From Granulicatella elegans (GTDB lineage Bacteria; Bacillota; Bacilli; Lactobacillales; Aerococcaceae), in assembly GCF_020735385.1 (NCBI RefSeq), contig NZ_CP085953.1, positions 1,488,001-1,552,000 of the forward strand: DNA of 64,000 bases, written 5' to 3'. Made by a program: the position numbers and the translations under genes. Each line of letters begins with the position of its first letter. Within the stretch, counting starts at the first letter, position 1. The notes beneath the pieces are model-generated. The model searched no databases and was not told the DNA's origin. It saw nothing but the letters and a program-made list of their open reading frames with translations. Shown here piece by piece: positions 17,785 through 26,779 of this stretch.

Positions 17785-18699
17785 ATGTCAGATAAAAAAG
17801 TAACATTAACGAAAAAAGATCGTTTTAATATTATGTTGCGTTCTCAGTTCCTTCAAGGTTCATGGAACTATGAACGTATGCAAAATGGTGGTTGGGCATT
17901 CTCATTAATCCCAGCACTTAAAAAATTATATCCTAATAAACAAGATGCAAGTGATGCTTTAAAACGTCACTTAGAGTTCTTTAACACTCACCCATATATT
18001 GCTGCTCCAATTCTTGGGGTAACATTAGCTCTTGAAGAAGAAAAAGCAAGTGGTGCAGAAATTGAAGATGCTGCTATTCAAGGGGTTAAAGTTGGGATGA
18101 TGGGACCTTTAGCAGGTATTGGTGATCCAGTATTCTGGTTTACAGTTCGTCCAATTCTTGGAGCAATTGCTGCTTCATTGGCAACTGGTGGTTCATTAAT
18201 TGCACCATTATTCTTCTTTATCACTTGGAACTTAGTTCGTATCGCATTCTTATGGTATACACAAGAACTTGGTTATCAAAAAGGTTCTGAAATTACTAGC
18301 GACTTATCAGGTGGTATTTTACAAACAATTACTAAAGGTGCTTCAATCTTAGGGATGTTCGTAATGGGGATTTTAGTTCAACGTTGGACTTCTATTAACT
18401 TCCCATTAGTTGTTGCTCGTGCTAAATTATCTGAAGGAGCATTTATTCAATTCCCTGAAGGAACTGTAGATGGTTCTACATTACAAAAAATCTTATCTGC
18501 ATTAGCAGGTGGAGCTTCATTAACTCCTGAAAAAGTTACAACATTACAAGATAACTTAAATCAATTAATTCCAGGTTTTGCTGCTTTACTATTAACATTC
18601 GCATGTATGTGGTTATTAAAACGTAAAGTAAGTCCAATTTTAATTATCTTTGGATTATTTGCACTAGGTATTCTTGGTCGTGTAACAGGAATAATGTAA
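17785..18699 (+). CDS. manN: PTS mannose-family subunit EIID
   Basis: The 304-residue partner of EIIC in the membrane complex. The N-terminal segment 'QFLQGSWNYERMQNGGWAFS' and the central 'GPLAGIGDPVFWFTVRPILG' are hallmark EIID motifs. Hydrophobic C-terminal segments complete the protein. Man-PTS IIC/IID complexes are receptors for class IIa bacteriocins in related bacteria; the extracellular loop near residues 220-260 would be the part to compare. A strong terminator follows, so the next gene (DUF956) depends on read-through or its own promoter. Confidence 0.94.
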   Translation: MSDKKVTLTKKDRFNIMLRSQFLQGSWNYERMQNGGWAFSLIPALKKLYPNKQDASDALKRHLEFFNTHPYIAAPILGVTLALEEEKASGAEIEDAAIQGVKVGMMGPLAGIGDPVFWFTVRPILGAIAASLATGGSLIAPLFFFITWNLVRIAFLWYTQELGYQKGSEITSDLSGGILQTITKGASILGMFVMGILVQRWTSINFPLVVARAKLSEGAFIQFPEGTVDGSTLQKILSALAGGASLTPEKVTTLQDNLNQLIPGFAALLLTFACMWLLKRKVSPILIIFGLFALGILGRVTGIM

Positions 18700-18716
18700 T
18701 TAAGATACAATTTTGA

Positions 18717-18750
18717 GATGAACAGATGTAATGTCTGTTCATCTTTTTTT
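18717..18750 (+). terminator. Terminator between manN and the DUF956 gene
   Basis: GATGAACAGAT (18717-18727) pairs perfectly with GTCTGTTCATC (18733-18743) apart from one end position, and seven T follow. It should limit expression of the downstream accessory gene relative to the PTS subunits. Confidence 0.88.
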
Positions 18751-18798
18751 ATTTTATGATAAAATAGACTTATTAGTTTATGAATTAAGGAGAAGGTT

Positions 18799-19161
18799 AT
18801 GGCACAGTCTTTAAATACAAAAATTATTTTTACTACGAAAGCCAATGTATTTGTTGGTTGGATTGGAAATAAGCATGGAGATATTCTTGTGGGAGATAGA
18901 GCGTTTGAGTTTTATAATGAAAAAAATCCGGAGGATTATATTCAAATTCCTTGGAATGAAATTGATAAAGTGCGTGCGCAACTGTTCTTTAAGGATCGTT
19001 ATATTCGTGGTTTCTTTATTGATACGAAATCGGCAGGTTCGTTTAATTTTGTTGTAAAAAATGCTGGAAAATGCTTAAAAGAGATGCGTACATTTGTTGG
19101 AGAAGAAAATATTGTACGTAGTAAACCATTGTTTACGATGAGGAATTTCTTCAAAAAATGA
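18799..19161 (+). CDS. manO: DUF956 family protein (ManO-like PTS accessory)
   Basis: The 120-residue protein belongs to the DUF956 family, nearly always encoded just after mannose-family PTS genes; the streptococcal name is manO. It contains 'TKANVFVGWIGNKHGDILVGDRAFEF' over about 14-39, split here, and no membrane segments. Its role is thought to be regulatory but is not settled. The strong terminator in front and a possible extended -10 (TGATAAAAT, 18758-18766) suggest expression partly separate from the PTS genes. A structured repeat begins at its stop codon. Confidence 0.87.
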   Translation: MAQSLNTKIIFTTKANVFVGWIGNKHGDILVGDRAFEFYNEKNPEDYIQIPWNEIDKVRAQLFFKDRYIRGFFIDTKSAGSFNFVVKNAGKCLKEMRTFVGEENIVRSKPLFTMRNFFKK

Positions 19162-19252
19162 GTATATTTTTATAATGACTTTTCTGCAGGTTGCTTGGGA
19201 CGCCAGCAGCTTCGCTTTGCGAATCTCATAACTAAATTGTATAAAATATGCT
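19161..19252 (+). repeat. Structured intergenic repeat, copy 3
   Basis: The core is GGGACGCCAGCAGC, a TTCGC-TTT-GCGAA hairpin, then TCTCATAAC. The outer arms AGTATATTTTTATAAT (19161-19176) and ATTGTATAAAATATGCT (19236-19252) pair with few mismatches. The left arm touches the stop codon of the DUF956 gene and the copy has that gene's orientation. Confidence 0.82.
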
Positions 19253-19272
19253 ATCAACTCACAGCATTCAAC

Positions 19273-19301
19273 TTGACTTTTTCTTCTAAAAATTATACGA
19301 T
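19273..19301 (+). promoter_or_regulatory. Promoter of the mgtC-like gene
   Basis: TTGACT (19273-19278), 17 bases and TACGAT (19296-19301) lie about 50 bases before the start codon at 19353. Confidence 0.65.
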
Positions 19302-19352
19302 AATAAGCATTCTATGAGAACGATATCATAACGAGTGGGAAGGAGAAGTTAA

Positions 19353-20051
19353 ATGGATCAAATATTTTCACATCAATTTGATGCTTTATTAGAATTACGT
19401 CACTTTTTATCCATTATTATTGCTTGTTTATGCGGATGGGCGATTGGGTATGAACGTAAATCTCGAAATAAACAAGCGGGAGTAAAAACTCATGTCATTG
19501 TAGCATTAGCTTCTGCTTTAATGATGATTGTTTCAAAAGAAGCATTTTCTGAAATTCCAAATGCAGCGGATACTTCTCGTATTGCTGCCCAAGTAGTTAG
19601 TGGTATTAGTTTTATCGGTGGTGGTATAATTTATATGCGTGATATGCGTGTGAATGGTGTGACGACTGCTGCGGGATTATGGGCAACTTCGGGAATTGGA
19701 ATGGCTATTGGCGGAGGATTCTGGTTCTTTGGCAGTGTTTGTTGCGCTGTAGTAGTAATAGTTCAATTATTGACACATCGTAAACTCAGTGTTCATAGAA
19801 AAATGTATCAATTAAATATTACTGGAAAGATTAGTCATTTGAATGTTATTCATGATATTCATCGACATTGTCATTTAAAACAGTATCAAGCTGCCAATGT
19901 TGAAGTGAAGAAAATTCCAGAAGGATATGAGTTATATATTCAAATTGATAATGATGCTCGTGTTTTTGTTCAAGATTTAAAAAAGACAATTGAAGAAAAG
20001 GGCATTGATTTTAAAATTAAGAAAGTGAAATTTAAAACAACTATGAGATAA
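19353..20051 (+). CDS. MgtC/SapB family membrane protein
   Basis: The 232-residue protein has the MgtC N-terminal membrane domain (about 15-140). Signatures are 'GWAIGYERKSRNKQAGVKTH', 'ASALMMIVS', 'QVVSGISFIGGGII' and 'VNGVTTAAGLWATSGIGMAIG'. A C-terminal soluble ACT-like part follows (about 150-232). MgtC proteins modulate growth at low Mg2+ or F-ATPase activity in some pathogens, but many homologues have other or unknown roles. It is transcribed alone, with its own promoter and a terminator. Confidence 0.88.
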   Translation: MDQIFSHQFDALLELRHFLSIIIACLCGWAIGYERKSRNKQAGVKTHVIVALASALMMIVSKEAFSEIPNAADTSRIAAQVVSGISFIGGGIIYMRDMRVNGVTTAAGLWATSGIGMAIGGGFWFFGSVCCAVVVIVQLLTHRKLSVHRKMYQLNITGKISHLNVIHDIHRHCHLKQYQAANVEVKKIPEGYELYIQIDNDARVFVQDLKKTIEEKGIDFKIKKVKFKTTMR

Positions 20052-20062
20052 TCTATATTTGG

Positions 20063-20103
20063 AAGCCTTGAAGGAGTAGGATAGCTCACTTCTAGGCTTT
20101 TTC
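20063..20103 (+). terminator. Terminator after the mgtC-like gene
   Basis: AAGCCTTGAAG pairs with CTTCTAGGCTT across a 12-base loop, with one mismatch, and a short T-run follows at about 20098-20102. Confidence 0.65.
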
Positions 20104-20252
20104 TTCAAGTAAAATATAACAACACATCTAACACTTTCGTAATGATCTATAAAATAATGGCATAATAAAAGAAATAGAAAAAATAAGAAATACTAATCAG
20201 ACAAAAATAACAATGGAAATTACCCAAAATAATTTTAAGTAGGGCAATAGTT

Positions 20253-20280
20253 TTGAAATAAAAAGGGAGTATGTTAAAAT
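20253..20280 (+). promoter_or_regulatory. Promoter of rbgA
   Basis: TTGAAA (20253-20258), a 16-base spacer containing an upstream TG and TAAAAT (20275-20280). It lies about 40 bases before the rbgA start. Confidence 0.55.
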
Positions 20281-20322
20281 AGTTCAGAATAAAGTTACAA
20301 GTAGTAAGAAAGGGTGAAATTG

Positions 20323-21180
20323 ATGGCAACGATACAATGGTATCCTGGACATATGGCTAAAGCTAAAAGAGAAGCAATTGAAAAATTAAAATTAGTTGAT
20401 GTTGTAATTGAATTAGTAGATGCGCGCATTCCAGAATCAAGTCGTAATCCAATCGTTAATGAGATTAAAGGACAAAAGAAACAATTAATGCTATTAAATA
20501 AAACGGATTTAGCCGATCCGATTCAAACAAAGAAATGGATGAAATATTACCAAGAAGAAGGTATTGAAGTTTTAACGGTTGAAGCTAAAGAGGGTAAAGG
20601 ATTGAATCAAGTAAAAGCAGCGATTAAAACATTAATGACAGAAGAATTTGAAAAATTAGCAGCAAAAGGGGTTCGTCCTCGTCCAATTCGTTTAATGGTA
20701 TTAGGAATACCTAATGTTGGGAAATCAACATTTATCAATCGTATGATTCAAAAAAATCAAGCTGAAACGGCTAATCGTCCCGGGGTTACTAAAGGACAAC
20801 GCTGGTTAAAAATCGGCAATGATTTTGAATTATTAGATACGCCTGGTATTTTATGGCCAAAATTTGATAATCAAGAGATTGGAAATAAATTAGCAGTAAC
20901 AGGAGCTATTAAAGATTCATTATTACATATGGATGATGTTGCGTTATTTGCGATTAATATTTTTAGAACCTACTATACAGATGCTTTAAGAAAACCTTAT
21001 GGTTTGAGTGAAGCTGATTTGGAATTATCAGATGTAGATTTATTATTGCTCATTACGAAAAAGTTAGGATTCAAAGATGATTATGAACGCGCGAGTGAGC
21101 GTATTATTTTTGATATTCGTGGTGGTAAATTAGGTCGATATACATTGGATACTGCACCAATTAGTTTGGAAGGTGTTTAA
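20323..21180 (+). CDS. rbgA: Ribosome biogenesis GTPase RbgA (YlqF)
   Basis: Circularly permuted GTPase needed for a late step of 50S ribosomal subunit assembly. The 285-residue product begins 'MATIQWYPGHMAKAKREA', the classical YlqF start. The G-motifs appear in permuted order: G4 'LLNKTDL' (about 60), G1 'GIPNVGKSTFINR' (about 130), G3 'LLDTPGILWP'. A C-terminal helical domain binds rRNA. The frame extends to a GTG at 20314, but ATG 20323 is preceded by AGAAAGGG and matches family starts. rnhB follows directly and its start lies one base beyond the stop. Confidence 0.96.
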   Translation: MATIQWYPGHMAKAKREAIEKLKLVDVVIELVDARIPESSRNPIVNEIKGQKKQLMLLNKTDLADPIQTKKWMKYYQEEGIEVLTVEAKEGKGLNQVKAAIKTLMTEEFEKLAAKGVRPRPIRLMVLGIPNVGKSTFINRMIQKNQAETANRPGVTKGQRWLKIGNDFELLDTPGILWPKFDNQEIGNKLAVTGAIKDSLLHMDDVALFAINIFRTYYTDALRKPYGLSEADLELSDVDLLLLITKKLGFKDDYERASERIIFDIRGGKLGRYTLDTAPISLEGV

Positions 21181-21181
21181 G

Positions 21182-21955
21182 ATGACTGAAAAATATACCA
21201 TTAGTCAGATTAAAGAAATTCTAAGTTCGATTCATTCTATGGAAGATCTCATTTTTCAACAATTGAGTTTAGATATGAGAAAAGGAGTGCAAACAGCTCT
21301 CAAATCGTGTCAAAAAAGAATTGAAAAAGAACAAAAACGTGCAGAACATTTTATTGAAATGCAATATTATGAGAAATTAGCTTATCAAGAAGGAGCTAGT
21401 TTTATTGCAGGAGTCGATGAAGTAGGACGTGGACCATTAGCGGGTCCTGTAGTAGCTGCAGCAGTCATTTTACCGAAAAATATTGAAGATTTAGGGTTTG
21501 ATGATTCTAAAAAATTATCAGCATCTAAACGAGAAGAAATTTATCGACTCATTCAAGAAAAAGCTATTGCAATTGGAATTGGAATTGTGGATGCAGATAT
21601 TATTGACCAGGTTAATATTTATCAAGCTAGTCGTTTAGCAATGCAACAAGCAGTAAGTGAATTAAAAATTCAACCGGATTATTTATTAATTGATGCGATG
21701 AAAATTGATGTGAATACACCGCAAATTGGCATCATTAAAGGAGATGCAAAGAGTATATCGATTGCAGCAGCAAGTATTGTGGCAAAACAAGTGCGTGATC
21801 AAATGATGCAAGAATTTGATGAATTATATCCAGGATATGATTTTTCTAATAATGCCGGTTATGGAACACCAAAACATTTGGAAGGATTACATACAAAAGG
21901 AATTTGTCCCATTCATCGAAAAACTTTTGCTCCAATTAAAGATTTTTTACAATAA
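21182..21955 (+). CDS. rnhB: Ribonuclease HII
   Basis: Cleaves the RNA strand of RNA-DNA hybrids, including single ribonucleotides in DNA. The 257-residue product includes the N-terminal helical extension (about 1-65) typical of Firmicutes. Catalytic acidic residues are seen in 'AGVDEVGRGPLAGPVVAAAV' (Asp, Glu) and 'YLLIDAMKID', with the fourth near 'ASIVAKQVRDQMM'. ATG 21182 is chosen over an in-frame GTG at 21173 inside rbgA because GAAGG lies at the right distance. The rbgA-rnhB pair is common in Firmicutes. Confidence 0.96.
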   Translation: MTEKYTISQIKEILSSIHSMEDLIFQQLSLDMRKGVQTALKSCQKRIEKEQKRAEHFIEMQYYEKLAYQEGASFIAGVDEVGRGPLAGPVVAAAVILPKNIEDLGFDDSKKLSASKREEIYRLIQEKAIAIGIGIVDADIIDQVNIYQASRLAMQQAVSELKIQPDYLLIDAMKIDVNTPQIGIIKGDAKSISIAAASIVAKQVRDQMMQEFDELYPGYDFSNNAGYGTPKHLEGLHTKGICPIHRKTFAPIKDFLQ

Positions 21956-22026
21956 AAAAATATTTTTAGCCTTTTTTTTCGTATATAACAAATAGAAATG
22001 TTATTTCGAGAAAGAAGGTTATTTTT

Positions 22027-22893
22027 ATGGAATGGACAAGACGAACACTAATGATTGCTCTAGCAATGAGGGATAAGGGAAGTAGTCAACAAAGATGGGA
22101 GTTGTATCAACAATTATGTCAAAATGAATGGACAGAAGGAAGTTTTACATTAGAATCGATTCATCAGGAATTAAGTTTAGAAGAGATTGATTGGCTAAGA
22201 AATACAGATTTTGCGAATTTGGAATTAAAGTATCGAAAAGAAGGGATTCATTTTTTGATGTATGAAGATGCTTTGTATCCAAAACGTTTAAAAGAAATTT
22301 ATTTACCACCAGTTGTGTTATTTTATAAGGGAAGACTGGAGTTATTCAATCGATTATCAATCGGAATGGTTGGTGCAAGAAACCATACTCCCTATAGCAA
22401 AGAAGCGCTAGAATATTTACTACCCGATATACTTGAAAGAAAAGTATCCATTATTAGTGGATTAGCAAGAGGAGTAGATAGTTTAGCTCACCAACTTACA
22501 TTAGATTTAAAAGGGGAAACGATTGCGGTTGTTGGAAATGGGATTAATATTTGCTACCCTAATGAAAATCAAAGTTTATATGATACGATAGGAAAAAAAG
22601 GATTGATACTGTCTGAATATCCATTAGATAGTCCACCTTTAAAATTTCATTTTCCTTATCGAAATCGAATCATTGCAGGATTAAGCCATGGATTATGTGT
22701 GATTGAAGCGAAACTGCATAGTGGAAGTTTAATTACGGCAAATGTTGCTTTAAGTGAAAATCGTCAAGTATTTGCCTTACCTGGTAACATTACAAGTGAA
22801 TTTTCCAAAGGAACGAATGAACTGATTACAGCTGGGGCCTTTCCGATAAGAAATGCGAATGATATTTTAAATTCTCTTCATTTTTTTCCATAA
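22027..22893 (+). CDS. dprA: DNA-processing protein DprA (Smf)
   Basis: Binds incoming single-stranded DNA and loads RecA during natural transformation; it is also kept in bacteria without known competence. The 288-residue product has an N-terminal helical part and the Rossmann-like core with 'IGMVGARNHTPYS', 'ISGLARGVDSLAH', 'GNGINICYPNEN' and 'FPYRNRIIAGLSHGLCVIEA', then 'GSLITANVA'. No C-terminal winged-helix domain is present, as in many short DprA proteins. It sits just before topA, the usual rnhB-dprA-topA order of Firmicutes. Confidence 0.95.
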   Translation: MEWTRRTLMIALAMRDKGSSQQRWELYQQLCQNEWTEGSFTLESIHQELSLEEIDWLRNTDFANLELKYRKEGIHFLMYEDALYPKRLKEIYLPPVVLFYKGRLELFNRLSIGMVGARNHTPYSKEALEYLLPDILERKVSIISGLARGVDSLAHQLTLDLKGETIAVVGNGINICYPNENQSLYDTIGKKGLILSEYPLDSPPLKFHFPYRNRIIAGLSHGLCVIEAKLHSGSLITANVALSENRQVFALPGNITSEFSKGTNELITAGAFPIRNANDILNSLHFFP

Positions 22894-22919
22894 AATTTTT
22901 ACTCATTTAGTTTTTTGAT

Positions 22920-22948
22920 TTGACAAACAAACTTTCGTTCGCTATGAT
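22920..22948 (+). promoter_or_regulatory. Promoter of topA
   Basis: TTGACA (22920-22925), 17 bases and TATGAT (22943-22948). This near-consensus SigA promoter lies about 50 bases before the topA start. Confidence 0.85.
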
Positions 22949-22999
22949 GAATAACGATTATTGAAAACAAGCATATACTTCTGTGAAGGGAGTTTCGAT

Positions 23000-25069
23000 A
23001 TGGTTAAGAAAAACTTGGTGATTGTCGAATCACCAACAAAAGCGAAAACAATTGAAAGATATTTAGGAAAAAACTTTAAAGTAGTGGCAAGTAAAGGTCA
23101 CTTACGTGATTTACCAAAAAGTAAAATGGGAATCGATATTGAGAATAATTATGAGCCTCATTATATTTCTATTCGTGGAAAAGGGGATTTAATCAAATCT
23201 TTGAAAAAAGAGGCGAGTAAAGCCGATGCCGTTTACCTTGCAAGTGACCCGGATAGAGAAGGGGAAGCTATTTCATGGCATTTAGCACATTTATTAGGAT
23301 TAGATACGACTAAACCGATTCGTGTAGAATTTAATGAGATTACAAAGGATGCTGTAAAAGAAGCCTTTAAAAATCCAAGAAATTTAGATATGGATTTAGT
23401 TGATGCGCAACAAGCTCGTCGTATTTTAGACCGCTTAGTAGGGTATACGATTTCTCCAATTTTATGGAAAAAAGTGAAAAAAGGCTTAAGTGCTGGTCGT
23501 GTACAAAGTATTGCTGTAAAATTAATTATTGATCGAGAAAGAGAAATTCAATCTTTTGTTCCAGAAGAATATTGGACATTAGATGCGACTTTCCAAAAGT
23601 CAACAAAGAAATTTTCAGCGAGTTATTATGGAACAACCGCTGAAAAAGTTGAATTAAAATCTCAAGATGAAGTGAATCAAGTCTTGAAAGAAATTGACGA
23701 GAAGTCACCATTTACTGTTCAAAAAGTTACGAAAAAAGAAAGAAGAAGAAATCCTGCTGCACCATTTACAACAAGTAGCTTACAACAAGATGCTTCGAAT
23801 AAATTAAACTTTAGAACTCGTAAAACAATGATGGTCGCTCAACAATTATATGAAGGTGTATCGCTAGGAAGACAAGGATCAGTCGGTTTAATTACATATA
23901 TGCGTACCGATTCAACTCGTATTTCTCAAACAGCTAAGGATGAAGCAAAATCATATATTTTGTCAGAATTTGGTAGTGAATATTCGAATTCAACTCGTTC
24001 GACAAAAGTTTCAGAAGGGGCTCAAGATGCCCATGAAGCGATTCGTCCTTCATCTGTTATGAGAACTCCTGATTCTATTGCCTCTTATTTAACAAAAGAT
24101 CAATTAAAATTATATACATTAATTTGGTCTAGATTTGTCGCAAGTCAAATGTCTGCGGCTGTTTATGATACGGTTCAAGTTGAATTAGAGCAAAATCAAC
24201 AAGTATTCAAAGCAAATGGTTCTACCATTAAATTTGCTGGTTATCAAAAAGTTTATCAAGACAATGCGGATTCTAAAAAATCTAATGTTCTACCGGAATT
24301 AGTGAAGGGAGATACGGTATCTGTTCAAAAATTAGATCCAGAACAACACTTTACTCAACCACCTGCTAGATATTCAGAAGCGACTTTAATTAAAACATTA
24401 GAAGAAATTGGAGTCGGTCGACCTTCAACTTATGCGCCAACGATTGAAACGATTCAAAAACGTTATTATGTCAAATTGGTAACGAAACGCTTTGAACCAA
24501 CGGAATTGGGAGAAATTGTTCATCAAATGATTCAAAATTATTTCCCGAATATTGTGGATACAAGATTTACTGCTGAAATGGAATCAGAATTAGACCAAAT
24601 TGAAGCAGGTAAACAAGAGTGGGTTCAAGTCATCGATCGATTCTATCAACCATTTAAGGCTGAAGTGGATAAAGCGGAAATTCAAATTGAGAAAGTCCAA
24701 ATTAAAGATGAACCTGCAGGATTTGATTGTGAAGTTTGTGGGAATCCAATGGTCATTAAATTAGGACGATTTGGAAAATTTTATGCATGTAGTAATTTCC
24801 CTGATTGTCGTCATACTGCAGCAATTGTAAAAGAAATCGGTGTAACTTGTCCTCATTGTCATCAAGGGCATGTGATTGAGAGAAAATCGAAGAAGAATCG
24901 TTTATTCTATGGTTGTGATCGTTATCCTGAATGTGAATTTGTCTCATGGGATAAACCTGTAGGAAGAGAATGTCCGAAATGTTCTCACTATCTTGTAGAG
25001 AAAAAAGTGAAAAGTGGCAAACAAATTGTATGTAGCCAATGCGATTATAAAGAAGAAATTCAAAAATAA
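23000..25069 (+). CDS. topA: DNA topoisomerase I
   Basis: Type IA topoisomerase that relaxes negatively supercoiled DNA. The 689-residue product has the TOPRIM domain at the N-terminus ('[17 protein letters not shown]', '[15 protein letters not shown]'), the active-site Tyr in '[12 protein letters not shown]', and three C-terminal four-Cys zinc motifs beginning 'CEVCGNP', 'CPHCHQG' and 'CPKCSHY'. The frame is open back to 22961, but ATG 23000 is preceded by GAAGGGAG and yields the family start '[12 protein letters not shown]'. It has its own strong promoter and a strong terminator. Confidence 0.97.
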   Translation: MVKKNLVIVESPTKAKTIERYLGKNFKVVASKGHLRDLPKSKMGIDIENNYEPHYISIRGKGDLIKSLKKEASKADAVYLASDPDREGEAISWHLAHLLGLDTTKPIRVEFNEITKDAVKEAFKNPRNLDMDLVDAQQARRILDRLVGYTISPILWKKVKKGLSAGRVQSIAVKLIIDREREIQSFVPEEYWTLDATFQKSTKKFSASYYGTTAEKVELKSQDEVNQVLKEIDEKSPFTVQKVTKKERRRNPAAPFTTSSLQQDASNKLNFRTRKTMMVAQQLYEGVSLGRQGSVGLITYMRTDSTRISQTAKDEAKSYILSEFGSEYSNSTRSTKVSEGAQDAHEAIRPSSVMRTPDSIASYLTKDQLKLYTLIWSRFVASQMSAAVYDTVQVELEQNQQVFKANGSTIKFAGYQKVYQDNADSKKSNVLPELVKGDTVSVQKLDPEQHFTQPPARYSEATLIKTLEEIGVGRPSTYAPTIETIQKRYYVKLVTKRFEPTELGEIVHQMIQNYFPNIVDTRFTAEMESELDQIEAGKQEWVQVIDRFYQPFKAEVDKAEIQIEKVQIKDEPAGFDCEVCGNPMVIKLGRFGKFYACSNFPDCRHTAAIVKEIGVTCPHCHQGHVIERKSKKNRLFYGCDRYPECEFVSWDKPVGRECPKCSHYLVEKKVKSGKQIVCSQCDYKEEIQK

Positions 25070-25078
25070 TGATGGAAA

Positions 25079-25100
25079 GAAGCCTTGCGGCTTCTTTTTT
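25079..25100 (+). terminator. Terminator of topA
   Basis: GAAGCC (25079-25084), loop TTGC, GGCTTC (25089-25094), then six T. It starts ten bases after the topA stop. Confidence 0.9.
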
Positions 25101-25105
25101 CGTAA

Positions 25106-25135
25106 TAATCCAAGAGATAAATATCTCTTGGATTA
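25106..25135. repeat. Perfect 13-bp inverted repeat with 4-base loop
   Basis: TAATCCAAGAGAT (25106-25118) and ATCTCTTGGATTA (25123-25135) enclose AAAT. There is no T-run on either side, so it is not a standard terminator. It lies between the topA terminator and the xerC leader and may be a second hairpin of the topA 3' end or an operator. Confidence 0.6.
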
Positions 25136-25155
25136 CATATAGATTCTAACAAATT

Positions 25156-25246
25156 GAATTTTTTCAAATGAAAAATAATATTAGAGCATTTCTTTTGTTG
25201 TGAAAATTGTTTGAAAAATTTTGACAATTTAGTTGTCAGTTGTCAG
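25156..25246 (+). promoter_or_regulatory. Leader of xerC-hslVU-codY with possible CodY-type boxes and TTGTCA repeats
   Basis: Two stretches resemble the CodY consensus AATTTTCWGAAAATT: ATTTTTTCAAATGAAAAAT (about 25158-25176, a clear inverted repeat) and AATTGTTTGAAAAAT (25205-25219, three mismatches). Farther on, TTGACAATTTAGTTGTCAGTTGTCA contains a TTGACAA/TTGTCA inverted pair plus a second TTGTCA (25240-25245) that sits 17 bases before TTATAT (25263-25268), a possible promoter. CodY autoregulation of this operon is plausible but rests on weak matches. Confidence 0.4.
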
Positions 25247-25287
25247 AAACTATGCTACAGTTTTATATGGAGAAAGGATGTCGTTAA

Positions 25288-26229
25288 ATGGAAGAACTAT
25301 TTCATGCATTTATTCAATATTTAACAGTCGAGAGAAGATATTCGATGAAAACAGTCGAAGCGTACCAGCGAGATATTGAACAATTTTTGATGTTTTTAAA
25401 AGAAATTCCATTAACACAATTATCAGAAGTTACAGTAGTGGATGTACGAATTTATCTTGGAAAACTACATCAACAACAATATAACCGTTCCAGTATTTCA
25501 CGATTTTTATCAAGCCTTCGTTCGTTTTATCAGTACTTATTAGAACATGACATTGTTGAGGAAAATCCATTTGCCAGTATCACTTATAAAAAAGGACAAA
25601 AACGACTTCCTGAATTTTTTTATGAAGATGAAATGGATAAATTTATTGCTTCCATTGATGGAAATCAGCCTTTAGACCAACGTAATCGTGCGTTAATTGA
25701 AGTATTATATGCTACAGGGATGCGAGTAAGTGAATTAACCGAATTGACTTTACAGCAATTAGATTTTAAAAATGGCATTATTTTGGTCATTGGGAAAGGT
25801 TCAAAAGAACGATATGTTCCAATCGGAGATTTTGCTAGAGAAGCTTTACAGAGTTATCTAGATGAAAGTCGAACTTCTTTAATGAGCCAATATAAAAAGG
25901 AACATACTTCTGTCTTCGTGAATCATTTAGGGGATCCATTAACAACAACAGGTGTTCGCTATATTTTAAATCAATTATTACAAGAAAGTGGATTACAATT
26001 AAAAATTCATCCGCATATGTTGCGACATACTTTTGCGACTCATTTATTAAATAATGGAGCAGATATGAAAACTGTTCAAGAATTATTAGGACATGTTAGT
26101 TTAAGTTCTACTCAAATTTATACACATGTCACAAAAGATGCTTTGCAACAAAATTATCAATTATATTTTCCAAGAGCAAAACAAGAGGAAGATACTTTTG
26201 ATGCATCCAAATTTAACCATAAACTATAG
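25288..26229 (+). CDS. xerC: Site-specific tyrosine recombinase XerC
   Basis: Tyrosine recombinase of the XerC/XerD type that resolves chromosome dimers at dif. The 313-residue product has the N-terminal SAM-like DNA-binding domain (about 1-90) and the catalytic domain with Arg in '[10 protein letters not shown]', Lys in '[10 protein letters not shown]', His-x-x-Arg in '[14 protein letters not shown]', His in '[10 protein letters not shown]' and the Tyr nucleophile in 'QIYTHV'. It opens the xerC-hslV-hslU-codY cluster, an arrangement shared with Bacillus (codV-codW-codX-codY) and staphylococci. hslV starts 11 bases after its stop. Confidence 0.94.
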   Translation: MEELFHAFIQYLTVERRYSMKTVEAYQRDIEQFLMFLKEIPLTQLSEVTVVDVRIYLGKLHQQQYNRSSISRFLSSLRSFYQYLLEHDIVEENPFASITYKKGQKRLPEFFYEDEMDKFIASIDGNQPLDQRNRALIEVLYATGMRVSELTELTLQQLDFKNGIILVIGKGSKERYVPIGDFAREALQSYLDESRTSLMSQYKKEHTSVFVNHLGDPLTTTGVRYILNQLLQESGLQLKIHPHMLRHTFATHLLNNGADMKTVQELLGHVSLSSTQIYTHVTKDALQQNYQLYFPRAKQEEDTFDASKFNHKL

Positions 26230-26240
26230 GAGGTTTTAAG

Positions 26241-26768
26241 ATGACAACAATATGTGCCGTTAAAAAAGGAAATCAATCTGCTATTGCAGGTGACGGTCAA
26301 ATTACCATGGGTGAAAGAATTATTATGAAAGGTAGCGCTAGAAAAATTAGACGCATTTTCGGTGGAGAAGTCGTTGTTGGTTTTGCTGGTGGGGTTGCAG
26401 ATGCGATTACTTTAGAAGAAATGTTTGAAGACCAATTAAAGCAATTTAAAGGGAATTTGCAACGTGCAGCTATTGAATTAGCAAAACAATGGAGAACAGA
26501 TCGTACCTTACAAAAATTAGAAGCGATGCTAATTGTGATGAATAAAGATCAATTATTATTAGTTTCTGGTACTGGTGAAGTGATTGAGCCAGATGATGGG
26601 ATTTTAACGATTGGCTCAGGTGGAAATTTTGCATTATCAGCTGCTAGAGCTTTACTACGACTTGGGGATGAAAATTTAAGCGCAGAAGATATTGCTAGAG
26701 AAAGTTTAAAAGTTGCTTCAGAAATTGATGTGTATACAAATGATGCAATTATTACAGAAGTAGTATAG
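26241..26768 (+). CDS. hslV: ATP-dependent protease subunit HslV (ClpQ)
   Basis: Proteolytic chamber of the HslVU protease, a dodecamer of 20S-proteasome-like subunits. The 175-residue product starts '[19 protein letters not shown]'. After Met removal, Thr2 is the expected N-terminal nucleophile. This differs from the longer N-terminus with a Ser nucleophile described for Bacillus CodW. Lys and Asp residues of the active site lie in '[10 protein letters not shown]' and 'DGQITMG'. It is followed after 11 bases by hslU, its ATPase partner. Confidence 0.95.
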   Translation: MTTICAVKKGNQSAIAGDGQITMGERIIMKGSARKIRRIFGGEVVVGFAGGVADAITLEEMFEDQLKQFKGNLQRAAIELAKQWRTDRTLQKLEAMLIVMNKDQLLLVSGTGEVIEPDDGILTIGSGGNFALSAARALLRLGDENLSAEDIARESLKVASEIDVYTNDAIITEVV

Positions 26769-26779
26769 GAGACGGGAAA

